A program made the translations under genes and the position numbers. A stretch of DNA of 64,000 nucleotides, taken from NCBI GenBank assembly GCA_026129905.1, contig JAHCHE010000025.1, positions 62,001 through 126,000 on the forward strand, in the 5' to 3' direction. The DNA comes from Bryobacteraceae bacterium (GTDB taxonomy: Bacteria; Acidobacteriota; Terriglobia; Bryobacterales; Bryobacteraceae). The notes beneath the pieces were generated by a model. The model had not been told where the DNA came from, made no database searches, and saw nothing but the letters and a program-made list of their open reading frames with translations. Positions 8,920 to 16,586 of the stretch are shown piece by piece (the first letter of the stretch is position 1; every line of letters begins with the position of its first letter).

Positions 8920-10179
8920 CTACCGTAATACCGGAAAAGCACCATCGCGGCCGGAGAAACCCGTCGCGACCCGATGGTCCTGTTGAAAGCGGAAGAGAGA
9001 AGAGGCGATCAAAGCGTTATAGGAGCCGAAGCGGCCGGCGGTCCAGCGGCTGGAATCGTCAGGATCGCCGGCGGGTGGCTCGAAAATCCGCAAGACGTCG
9101 TACTTCGTCGATCGCTGGTAAGGGGCGCGGCCCGCGCCGCGAATGAGTGAACGCATCCGCGACGGCGTGAGGAACTGGCCGTGCATCGCGCCGGCCGACG
9201 TGGAGATGCTCTCGTTCATCAACGTGCCGCCGAAGTCGTTCGCTCCGGCGCCGAGACAGGCCTGGGCCAGTTCCGGCCCCTGCTTCACCCAGGACGCCTG
9301 AAGGTTGTCGATCCAGCCGTCGAGCATCAGGCGAGAGATCGCGTACATGCGAAGAACATCGTCCGGTCCGGCCTCGGCTTCCACCGGAACGAAGCCCTTC
9401 CGCACCATTGGCGCTTCCGTTCGTATGAAGCTGAGCGGGACGAATTCCGTGAACCCGCCCGTCTCCTTCTGGATATCGCGGAGAAGCTCGAGGTGCCGCG
9501 CGCGCTGGAGCGGCGTCTCGACGTGCCCGTACATGATGGTGGATGTCGTCGGAATGCCAAGTTTGTGTGCGCCGCGGATCACCCGGACCCAGTCGCCCGT
9601 CGAGATGCGGCCTGGGGAAATTCGTTCGCGCACTTCGTCGTCCAGGATCTCGGCGGAGGTGCCGGGAAGAGAGCCGAGTCCCACATCCTTCAGCGCCCCC
9701 AGGTACTCCTCAACGGAGCAAGACGAAAGCGTTGCGCCGTAGAGGATCTCCTCGGGCGAAAAACCGTGGACGTGGAGTGCGGGGAACTCCCGCTTGATCG
9801 CCGCGCAGAGATCGATGTAGAACGAGCCTTTCATCCGCGGCGGCAAGCCCGCCTGGAGACAAACCTCCGTGGCCCCGAGTTCCACCGCCTCGCCGGCGCG
9901 CCGGAGAATTTCGTCGAGCGGCAGCAGATAGCCCTGCTCGGCCAGGTGACCTCGGCTGAAGGCGCAGAACCCGCAGCGCTTGACGCAGACGTTGGTGAAG
10001 TTGATGTTGCGGTTGACGACGTAGCCGGTGAGGTCGCCCCGGCGCCGGCGGCGCAGTTCGTCGGCGGCCGCGAGCAATCGTGAGTGCGCTTCGCCGCGGG
10101 CGGAAAAGAGCGCTTCGCCTTCGCGCGCGGTGATTTCGTTGCCGGCAAGGGCTTTATCGAGGATCGCCTCGACCATCAT
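8920..10179 (-). CDS. cofH: FO synthase subunit 2 (radical SAM), F420 biosynthesis
   Basis: A 419-residue radical SAM enzyme. The CxxxCxxC cluster motif is NVCVKRCGFCAFSRG (Cys65, 69, 72), followed by GATEVCLQAGLPP, PGTSAEILDDEVRERI and TSTIMYGHVETP, all typical of CofH. With CofG it joins tyrosine to 5-amino-6-ribitylaminouracil to make the deazaflavin FO. The ATG at 10179 overlaps the cofG stop as ATGA; a second ATG follows at once (10176) and lies 7 bases from an AGGAGG box, so either may be used. CofG and CofH are separate proteins here, not the fused FbiC of actinobacteria. MqnC/MqnE are the nearest relatives, but the cofG neighbour decides. Confidence 0.93.
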   Translation of the reverse strand: MMVEAILDKALAGNEITAREGEALFSARGEAHSRLLAAADELRRRRRGDLTGYVVNRNINFTNVCVKRCGFCAFSRGHLAEQGYLLPLDEILRRAGEAVELGATEVCLQAGLPPRMKGSFYIDLCAAIKREFPALHVHGFSPEEILYGATLSSCSVEEYLGALKDVGLGSLPGTSAEILDDEVRERISPGRISTGDWVRVIRGAHKLGIPTTSTIMYGHVETPLQRARHLELLRDIQKETGGFTEFVPLSFIRTEAPMVRKGFVPVEAEAGPDDVLRMYAISRLMLDGWIDNLQASWVKQGPELAQACLGAGANDFGGTLMNESISTSAGAMHGQFLTPSRMRSLIRGAGRAPYQRSTKYDVLRIFEPPAGDPDDSSRWTAGRFGSYNALIASSLFRFQQDHRVATGFSGRDGAFPVLR

Positions 10180-11357
10180 GCTGCCTCCTTGTCGCGGCCC
10201 ACCATGCCCGAGTCGTCCGTCCAGCGGAGCGCGGCGCGGCGCAGCGGGTCCGGAATCCAGGCCGGATTTAATACGAACTCCGGATACGCCGCGAGCCTCT
10301 CCCTCGGCTCGAATCCGGCGTCCGCCGTGATCGATCGCAACAGCTCCACTTTGGGCCAGGCCATCTCCGGGTTGATGAAATCGCGCGTCACGGGCGAGAT
10401 GCCGCCCCAATCGTTAATGCCGGCGAGCAAGAAGAAGCCGTAGGCGTCCGGCGTGAGGTTGGGTGGAACCTGCAAGTGGATTTCCTCTCCGAAGATGAGC
10501 CGCGCCACGGCGGCGGTCCGCGCGATGTCGAGCGCTCCGGGCTCCGAAGCGTCCCGAAATTCGGTGTCGGGTTTGGCGCGGAAGTTCTGGACGATCGCTT
10601 CCTGGATGTGGCCGTGGCGGGCGTGAAGGTCGCGGATGGCGCAGAGCGCGTCCACCCGTTCGTCGAGCGTTTCGCCGATGCCGATGAGGATGCCGGTGGT
10701 GAAGGGAATGCCGAGTTCGCCCGCGGTTTCGAGCGCGGCCAGCCGGACTTCCGGCACTTTGTCCGGACAGCGGTGATGCGCCTGTCCCGGTTCGAGAAGC
10801 CGCCGACTGGTCGTCTCCAGCATCATGCCGAGGCTGATGTTCACCGGGCGCAGGGCCAGCATCTCCTCGCGGGTGAGAACGCCCGGATTCGAGTGCGGCA
10901 GCAGGCCCGTCTCTTCGAACACCAGGCGGCACATCGCCGTGAGGTATTCCACCGTGGAGCCAAACCCCTGTTCGCGCAGCCAGTCCCGGTAATCCGGGTA
11001 GACAAGCTCGGGCTTGTCGCCGAGGCTGAACAACGCTTCCTTGCACCCCGCGGCGCGGCCGGCGCGAGCGACGCGCAACACCTCGTCCGGCGTCATCGTG
11101 CGGGCGAGCGGATCGCCGGGCCGCCGGACGAACGTGCAGTACTTGCAGCGGTCGCGGCAGAGGTTTGTGAGGGGAAGAAAGACCTTGCGCGAATAGGTTA
11201 TGGCCGTCCCGGTGCGCCGCGCGCGGATGCGGCTCGCGCGCTGGAACAGCTCCAGCAGTTCTTCCCCTCGGGCGCGGATCGCCGCGCGCGCTTCGTCCGC
11301 GGAGATGCCGGGCGACGCGCGCCGCCCGGTTGCGACGGAGCGGCCGGGCACCGTCAA
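10176..11357 (-). CDS. cofG: FO synthase subunit 1 (radical SAM), F420 biosynthesis
   Basis: A 393-residue radical SAM protein. The family signature TYSRKVFLPLTNLCRDRCKY holds Cys67 and Cys71, with Cys74 following. SLGDKPEL, PHSNPGVLTREEM and GIPFTTGILIGIGET come next, then the C-terminal GINDWGGISPVT, where family members place tyrosine- and FO-related residues. CofG takes the CofH product on to 8-hydroxy-5-deazaflavin (FO). The start is probably the TTG at 11357, which overlaps the upstream TGA as TTGA; a GTG at 11351 is the alternative. The stop overlaps the cofH start. The gene is therefore in a gapless run with the PPOX gene and cofH. Confidence 0.93.
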   Translation of the reverse strand: MTVPGRSVATGRRASPGISADEARAAIRARGEELLELFQRASRIRARRTGTAITYSRKVFLPLTNLCRDRCKYCTFVRRPGDPLARTMTPDEVLRVARAGRAAGCKEALFSLGDKPELVYPDYRDWLREQGFGSTVEYLTAMCRLVFEETGLLPHSNPGVLTREEMLALRPVNISLGMMLETTSRRLLEPGQAHHRCPDKVPEVRLAALETAGELGIPFTTGILIGIGETLDERVDALCAIRDLHARHGHIQEAIVQNFRAKPDTEFRDASEPGALDIARTAAVARLIFGEEIHLQVPPNLTPDAYGFFLLAGINDWGGISPVTRDFINPEMAWPKVELLRSITADAGFEPRERLAAYPEFVLNPAWIPDPLRRAALRWTDDSGMVGRDKEAA

Positions 11358-11749
11358 CCCATCACGAACGAGCCCTGGGGTTCGATCTTGTAAATGACCC
11401 GCACCTCGCCGGCTTGACGTCCCGGATAGGTATCGACGCCCAGGTACTTCTTGGCCAGCTTGTCGATGTGCTGGTCCGCGCCGTCTTCGGTGATCTCGGT
11501 GACGCGGCCGCGGATCGAGAGGTGGCGGTATGGGTTGTCGGGATCCTGGACATCGAGAGAAACGCGCGGGTCGCGGCGCATATTGCGATCCTTGACGCGG
11601 CCCTTCGCGCTGTTGATTACGATACTCGAGCCGTCGTATTCACACCACACCGGCGACACCTGGGGGCTGCCATCCGGCATCAGGGTGGCGAGTTGCGCGA
11701 ACGCTTTCTTCTGAAACAGGTCGAGAAATTTTTCGGGAATTGCTGCCAT
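11354..11749 (-). CDS. PPOX-class flavin/F420-binding oxidoreductase
   Basis: A 131-residue protein from the ATG at 11749, preceded by GAGGG six bases upstream; a TTG two codons earlier is less likely. It is a single split-beta-barrel of pyridoxamine-oxidase type, with FAQLATLMPDGSPQVSPVW, VINSAKGRVKDRNMRRDPRV and LSIRGRVTEITEDGADQHID. Mycobacterial relatives of this size bind F420 (Rv1155 type) and reduce or bind quinones and other small compounds. Its place as first gene of the cofG-cofH operon supports F420 over FMN here, but this is inference. The physiological substrate is unknown. It is divergent from the NpdG-like gene across about 50 bases. Confidence 0.85.
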   Translation of the reverse strand: MAAIPEKFLDLFQKKAFAQLATLMPDGSPQVSPVWCEYDGSSIVINSAKGRVKDRNMRRDPRVSLDVQDPDNPYRHLSIRGRVTEITEDGADQHIDKLAKKYLGVDTYPGRQAGEVRVIYKIEPQGSFVMG

Positions 11750-11799
11750 CGTCAACCCTCCGTGAGCTTTCGTATCCTATGATAACGCTGGTGAATGAG
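11750..11799. promoter_or_regulatory. Probable shared promoter region of the divergent F420 operons
   Basis: This 50-base gap separates the start of the minus-strand PPOX-cofG-cofH-kinase run from the plus-strand npdG-cofD-cofC-cofE run. All other internal junctions of both runs overlap or nearly touch, so both main promoters should lie here. A TATGATA at 11773-11779 would suit a plus-strand -10 box. No clear -35 element or operator palindrome can be read. If the downstream start at 11779 is used for npdG, this -10 reading is wrong. Confidence 0.35.
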
Positions 11800-12474
11800 A
11801 TGATTGCGATCGTGGGGGGAACAGGCGCCGAGGGCGGCGGGCTGGCGATGCGTTTCGCGAAGGCCGGCGCACGCGTGGCGATCGGCTCGCGCGAGGCGGA
11901 GAAAGCGAGGGAGGCGGCGCAACGGATCGCCGCGGCGACGGGCGGCGAGGTCGACGGCCGGGCGAATGCGGACGCAGTGGGCGAGGCGGATATCGTTGTG
12001 CTCACCGTGCCGCTGGCGGCGCAGGCGGCGATCCTCAAGTCGATCCGGGACAGCTTCCGGCCGGGCGCGATCCTGGTGGATGCGACCGTTCCGCTGGAGG
12101 CGGCCATCGGCGGGCGCGTTTCCCGCACCGTGGCGTTGTGGGACGGCTCGGCGGCGCAGCAGGCGGCGCGGCTGGCGCCGGCGGGAGTCCGCGTGGTGGC
12201 GGCGTTCCACGCCTTGAGCGCGCACGAGTTGGCGGACCTCGACGCGCCGGTGGATTGCGACGTTCTGATCTGCGGCGACGACGCGGAGGCGAAAGCGGCG
12301 GTCCGCGGACTGGTGGAGAGCATCGCCGGGGCGCGGGCGGTGGATGCGGGTCCGCTGGACAACGCGCGGCTGCTGGAGAGCGTCGCTGCCCTGTTGATCG
12401 CGCTGAACCTGCGTCACAAGGTGAAGGGTTCCGGCATTCGCATCACTGGACTGCCGGAGGGAACGGCCCGGTGA
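11800..12474 (+). CDS. npdG: F420-dependent NADP oxidoreductase (NpdG type)
   Basis: The protein begins MIAIVGGTGAEGGGLAMRFA, the exact N-terminus of F420H2:NADP oxidoreductases, so the ATG at 11800 is preferred; an in-frame ATG at 11779 adds seven residues. The length is 224 residues. GSREAEKAREAAQ follows the Rossmann GxGxxG-like loop and would contact the NADP phosphate. ADIVVLTVPLAAQ, FHALSAHELADLD and the C-terminal VKGSGIRITGLP complete the family picture. The enzyme moves hydride between F420H2 and NADP in the cytoplasm. Its TGA overlaps the cofD GTG as GTGA. It links the cofactor pathway to cellular redox supply. Confidence 0.88.
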   Translation: MIAIVGGTGAEGGGLAMRFAKAGARVAIGSREAEKAREAAQRIAAATGGEVDGRANADAVGEADIVVLTVPLAAQAAILKSIRDSFRPGAILVDATVPLEAAIGGRVSRTVALWDGSAAQQAARLAPAGVRVVAAFHALSAHELADLDAPVDCDVLICGDDAEAKAAVRGLVESIAGARAVDAGPLDNARLLESVAALLIALNLRHKVKGSGIRITGLPEGTAR

Positions 12475-13412
12475 AGCCTGTTGTGGCGCTGGCCGGCGGC
12501 GTGGGCGCCGCGCGCTTTCTGGACGGCCTGGCGCGGGTGATGGGCGATCCCGAGCGGCTGTACGTCGTCGGGAACACGGGCGACGACGCGGTGATTCACG
12601 GGCTCCACATCTCGCCGGACCTCGACACCGTGATGTACATGCTCGGGGGCGTGGCGGACCCGGAGCGCGGATGGGGAGTTCGAGGAGACACGTTCCATTG
12701 CCTGGAGGCGCTGGGCCGGCTCGGCGCGGAAACGTGGTTCCAACTCGGCGACCGCGATCTGGCGACGCATCTCCGCCGCACCGAGGGACTGCGGAAAGGT
12801 CTGACGCTGGCGCAGGTCACGGCGGAGATCACGGCCTCGCTCGGCGTGCGGCCGGCGCTGGTCCCGATGTCGAACGAACGGGTTCGTACCATCGTTCAGA
12901 CGCCCGCCGGGGAACTGGAATTCCAGCGGTACTTCGTCGCGCGGCGCGCGCGGGATCGCGTCTTGGGCGTGCGGTTCGATGGAGCGAAGCGGGCGAAGCC
13001 GTCGCCGGGCGTGCTCGACGCCGTCGCGGAAGCCGAGGCCATTGTCGTCTGTCCGTCGAATCCGTTCATCAGCATCGACCCGATCCTCGCAATACCGGGC
13101 GTGCGGAGGGCGCTGCGGCGAAGGCGGGACCGCGTCGCGGCGGTGTCGCCAATCGTCGGCGGCCACGCGATCAAAGGACCGGCGGCGCGAATGATGAAGA
13201 GCCAGGGAATCCGTCCGGCGGCGGTCGAGGTGGCGAGGCGCTATGCGGATTTCGTCGGTGTCTTCATCCTGGATGAAGTGGATCGGAGGCAGTGCGCCGC
13301 GGTCGGGCAACTGGGCATCAGGCCGGCGGTAACCAACACCATCATGCGCGGCGAGCCGGAGCGGATTGCGCTGGCCAGGACGGTGATGGGAGAGTTGGGA
13401 CTGACGCCATGA
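12471..13412 (+). CDS. cofD: 2-phospho-L-lactate (or phosphoenolpyruvate) transferase, F420 biosynthesis
   Basis: A 313-residue protein starting at the GTG that overlaps the npdG stop; a GGAGG box precedes it. VVALAGGVGAARFLDGLARV, VVGNTGDD, HGLHISPDLDTVMYMLGG and CPSNPFISIDPIL are CofD/FbiA signatures. CofD transfers the phospho-lactyl or phosphoenolpyruvyl group from the guanylyl precursor onto FO, giving F420-0 or dehydro-F420-0. The homologous YvcK fold also occurs in this window near 29 kb, but that protein lacks the lactyl-site context. The stop overlaps cofC as ATGA. Confidence 0.95.
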   Translation: MKPVVALAGGVGAARFLDGLARVMGDPERLYVVGNTGDDAVIHGLHISPDLDTVMYMLGGVADPERGWGVRGDTFHCLEALGRLGAETWFQLGDRDLATHLRRTEGLRKGLTLAQVTAEITASLGVRPALVPMSNERVRTIVQTPAGELEFQRYFVARRARDRVLGVRFDGAKRAKPSPGVLDAVAEAEAIVVCPSNPFISIDPILAIPGVRRALRRRRDRVAAVSPIVGGHAIKGPAARMMKSQGIRPAAVEVARRYADFVGVFILDEVDRRQCAAVGQLGIRPAVTNTIMRGEPERIALARTVMGELGLTP

Positions 13413-14053
13413 TCGTCGCCATCCTGCCGGTGAAAGAGCCCCGGAACGCCAAGCAGCGGCTGAACGGCATGCTGACTCGGGCGCAACGGGAGCGGCTCGC
13501 GCGGATGATGTTCGAGGATACGCTGGAGGCGCTGAACCGGGCGCGGGGCATCGACCGCGTAGCAGTCGTCACCAGCGACCTGTGGGCCGCCGCGCACGCC
13601 CGGCGACAGGGGGCGCTGGTGTTCGAGGAAGCAGGGCAGGTGAGCCATAGCGTTTCAGCCGACGCCGCCTGCCGGCGCGCGATGGAACTGGGAGCGGCCA
13701 CCGCGCTGCTGGCGCCGATCGACGTGCCTCTGGCGACGGCCGCGGATTTCGGACTGCTGGCGAGCGCGGCGCGGCCGGGGGTGGTGATTGTACCCTCGGC
13801 GGACGGAACGGGGACGAACGCGCTGGTCCGGACGCCGCCGGATGTGATCGAGAGCCAATTCGGCCCGGGGAGTTTTCAGGCGCATCTGCGGCAGGCGCAA
13901 ACCAGGGGCGTCCCCGCGGAGGTGTTCCCGCTGCCCGGGCTAATGTTGGACATCGACACGCCCAAGGACGTGGCGGAACTGCTGGCGCGGGCGCCGGACT
14001 GCCGGGCCGGACGGCTGCTTCAAGCGGTATGCGCATTGGAATCGCGGCGCTGA
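13409..14053 (+). CDS. cofC: Phospholactate/phosphoenolpyruvate guanylyltransferase, F420 biosynthesis
   Basis: A 214-residue nucleotidyltransferase. The N-terminal IVAILPVKEPRNAKQRL carries the nucleotide-binding loop; LLAPIDVPLATAAD has the metal-binding Asp, and PSADGTGTNAL is the base-contact loop typical of CofC/FbiD. MLDIDTPKDVAELL closes the domain. The enzyme activates 2-phospholactate, phosphoenolpyruvate or 3-phosphoglycerate with GTP for CofD. Which substrate is used cannot be read from the sequence alone. The start overlaps the cofD stop, and the last 25 bases overlap cofE, so the three genes are translated as a coupled set. Confidence 0.92.
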   Translation: MIVAILPVKEPRNAKQRLNGMLTRAQRERLARMMFEDTLEALNRARGIDRVAVVTSDLWAAAHARRQGALVFEEAGQVSHSVSADAACRRAMELGAATALLAPIDVPLATAADFGLLASAARPGVVIVPSADGTGTNALVRTPPDVIESQFGPGSFQAHLRQAQTRGVPAEVFPLPGLMLDIDTPKDVAELLARAPDCRAGRLLQAVCALESRR

Positions 14054-14763
14054 CGACGCTGCCCGAAGTGGCGCCGGGCGACGACGTCGCGCGGCTGATC
14101 CGGGAAGCGGCCGCGCGCGAAGGCGAGCCGATCGACGCCGGGACGCTGGTGGCCGTGGCGCAGAAGATCGTCTCCAAAGCCGAAGGGGCCGTCGTCGATT
14201 TGCGCGCGGTGACGCCCTCCGCCTTTGCGCGGCAGCGGGCCGAGGAGTGGCGCAGGGACGCGCGGCTGATCGAGGTAATTCTTCGGGAGTCGCGCCGCAT
14301 CGTAAAGATGGACCGCGGCGTGATCATTGCGGAAACGCGGCACGGGTTTGTGTGCGCCAATGCGGGCGTCGACCAATCGAACAGCGGGGGCGGGGAACTG
14401 GCGACCGTGCTGCCCGTGGATCCGGACGCCTCGGCGGAGGGAATCCGGTCCGCGCTCGGGTGCGGCGCCGTTATCGTCACCGATACCTTCGGCCGTCCGT
14501 GGCGCGAAGGGCTGGTGGATGTCGCCATCGGCGTCGCCGGCCTCGAAGCGATTGAAGACTGTCGCGGCCGCGTTGACCGGCACAGGCGCATCCTGGCAAG
14601 CACCGTCGTCGCGATTGCGGATCAGGCGGCCGCCGCGGCGGGGCTGGTGATGCGAAAGGCGGACGGCTGTCCGGTGGCGTTGCTGCGCGGCGTGGAGTGG
14701 CGCGCCGGCCGCGGCTCCGGGCGGGACCTCGTGCGGCCGCCGGACCGGGACCTTTTCCGCTAG
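14029..14763 (+). CDS. cofE: F420-0:gamma-glutamyl ligase, single domain
   Basis: A 244-residue CofE. DAGTLVAVAQKIVSKAEGA, GFVCANAGVDQSNS and VIVTDTFGRPWREGLVDVAI are diagnostic family motifs and include the GTP/metal-binding acidic residues. CofE adds gamma-linked glutamates to F420-0. The protein ends soon after GLVMRKADGCPVALLRG and lacks the C-terminal nitroreductase-like FMN domain of actinobacterial FbiB. That domain reduces dehydro-F420-0 in actinobacteria, so the activity, if needed, must come from another protein. The ATG at 14029 lies 25 bases inside cofC. Confidence 0.95.
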   Translation: MRIGIAALTTLPEVAPGDDVARLIREAAAREGEPIDAGTLVAVAQKIVSKAEGAVVDLRAVTPSAFARQRAEEWRRDARLIEVILRESRRIVKMDRGVIIAETRHGFVCANAGVDQSNSGGGELATVLPVDPDASAEGIRSALGCGAVIVTDTFGRPWREGLVDVAIGVAGLEAIEDCRGRVDRHRRILASTVVAIADQAAAAAGLVMRKADGCPVALLRGVEWRAGRGSGRDLVRPPDRDLFR

Positions 14764-14877
14764 AGCCGCAGTCGTCGAAACAGACCCGGTTATCCTCTGT
14801 CCGTGATATATGTAAACGGGAGGCATCGCGCCCTCGAAGGCGGCCAGGGCGCCGCCGGACAACAAGGATGGTTTGAG

Positions 14878-16569
14878 ATGAAGCAATTCCCCCGTTGGAC
14901 TGTACTTCTCTGTTGCGCTTTGCTAGCCGTTGCGGCCGCGGGCTGTGGAGCGCGCTCGGGCGTCACTGCATGGTTCGTGGATTCGCTGGTGAAGGTCTTT
15001 CCCGATCACGAGGCCCGCGCCGGCGAGTTATCGGACAGGACATGGCTGATTCCGCGAAACGGACACGCGAGCATTCAGATCGCGCTGCGATCGGAGCGCG
15101 CGGCGCCGGAGGTTCGGGTGGAAGTGCAGGCGCCCAGGAAGGACGACAAGGAACTCGCCGCCCAAGCGCGGTGGGTGGAATACGTTCCGGTGGGATCGAA
15201 CCCTCCGGGCACGCCCTACGACGAACTGGAGCGCCCCGCGCCGGGGCTGTTTCCGGATCCGCTGATGGAGAAGTTTCCGTTTGAACTGAAGGAGCGAACA
15301 ACGCAGCCGGTGTGGATTACGGTGTACGCGCCGGCGGACGCGGCGCCCGGACCTTACTCCGGCGAAGTCGCGTTCCTCGCCGGGGACGAGCGGCTTGCGT
15401 CGCTGCGGTTCACGGTCCAGGTGGTGGAAGCCACCGTTCCCGCGCAACAGAAGCTGAAGGTGACCAACTGGTTCAGCTTTTCCGGAGGGCGCCTGACGCA
15501 ACACTATAAAGCGGAGCCATATTCGCCAGAATACTGGGAATTGCTTGAGAATTTCGGACGCGTGATGGCGGATCACAAGCAAAACGTCATAATAACTCCG
15601 GTGCTGGAGCTGGCAAAGCCGTCGGTGGTGAACGGAACGATCCGGTACGATTTTTCGCTGCTCGACAAATGGGTGGAGACGTTTCAGAGGGCGGGCGCGA
15701 TCGGAACGATTGAAGGACGCCACCTGTTGGGGCGGAGCGGGGGCTTCTTCGCGCCGATGACCGTTCCGGCGATCGTCGTCGAAGGCGGCCAGGCGGTCCG
15801 GAAGGGACTCGATCCGGACGATCCGCGGGCGGAGCAGTTTCTCGGGTCGTTTCTGCCGGCGTTGCACGCGCACCTGAAGGAAAAGGGATGGGAGGACCGC
15901 TACATCCAGCACGTGCTCGACGAACCGCACGACCGGGAAGCGGCGATCTATAACCGCTATTCCAAGATCATCCACAAGCACATGCCAGGCATTCCGACCA
16001 TCGACGCGGTGGGGCTGGACCAGGATATCGACTTCTTCGCCGAAGTCTGCAATATTTGGGTCCCGGTACTCAGCAGCTTCGACCACAGCCTGGACGTGAT
16101 GCGCGAGCACGTGAAGAAAGGCGGCGAGGCGTGGTACTACACGTGCGTCGGACCGCAAGGCAGATATCTGAACCGGTTCACGGACCTGCCCTTGGTGAAA
16201 ACGCAGCTTCTGCATTGGTTCAATTACCGCCACGACCTCACCGGCTTCCTGCATTGGGGCGGCAACGCGTGGGGACCGAGGCCGCTGATGAACGTGCAGA
16301 CGGTGATCAACCAAAACCGCACGCTGCTGCCGGCGGGCGACAACGCCATCGTGTATCCGAACCCGGAGAAGAACTCGGTACTCAGCTCGATCCGGCTGGA
16401 AGCGATGCGCGAGGGCATCGAGGACTACGAACTGCTGACGGCGCTCGAAGCCAAGGATGCCGCCAAGGCGCGGGAGCTGGCCAGAAGAGCGATTCCAAAC
16501 ATTAACGACTATGTGAGGAATGTCAAGGAATTTCGAACGATCCGGCGTGAGTTGCTGGAGGCGTTTTGA
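14878..16569 (+). CDS. DUF4091 (GH123-like) lipoprotein, copy 1
   Basis: A 563-residue protein. The start at 14878 gives a lipoprotein signal (KQFPRWTVLLCC ... AAAGC, lipid Cys23). Residues 60-190 form a beta-rich domain; residues 195-540 form a DUF4091 TIM-barrel-like region with YIQHVLDEPHD (Asp348, Glu349), LHWFNYRHDLTGFLHWGGN and RLEAMREGIEDYELL. In characterised GH123 N-acetyl-galactosaminidases a neighbouring Asp-Glu pair does substrate-assisted catalysis. The LDEP motif fits that position, but this is inference. It is probably anchored to the outer face of a membrane and acts on glycans. The homologous copy 2 starts 18 bases after the stop, probably cotranscribed. Confidence 0.8.
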   Translation: MKQFPRWTVLLCCALLAVAAAGCGARSGVTAWFVDSLVKVFPDHEARAGELSDRTWLIPRNGHASIQIALRSERAAPEVRVEVQAPRKDDKELAAQARWVEYVPVGSNPPGTPYDELERPAPGLFPDPLMEKFPFELKERTTQPVWITVYAPADAAPGPYSGEVAFLAGDERLASLRFTVQVVEATVPAQQKLKVTNWFSFSGGRLTQHYKAEPYSPEYWELLENFGRVMADHKQNVIITPVLELAKPSVVNGTIRYDFSLLDKWVETFQRAGAIGTIEGRHLLGRSGGFFAPMTVPAIVVEGGQAVRKGLDPDDPRAEQFLGSFLPALHAHLKEKGWEDRYIQHVLDEPHDREAAIYNRYSKIIHKHMPGIPTIDAVGLDQDIDFFAEVCNIWVPVLSSFDHSLDVMREHVKKGGEAWYYTCVGPQGRYLNRFTDLPLVKTQLLHWFNYRHDLTGFLHWGGNAWGPRPLMNVQTVINQNRTLLPAGDNAIVYPNPEKNSVLSSIRLEAMREGIEDYELLTALEAKDAAKARELARRAIPNINDYVRNVKEFRTIRRELLEAF

Positions 16570-16586
16570 CAAAGGGGATCGGAGAA

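Noticed and set aside
13292-13408. Longer reading of cofC beginning at 13292
   Set aside because: The extra 39 codons lie in cofD out of frame; the ATG at 13409 overlaps the cofD stop and begins the nucleotidyltransferase fold.
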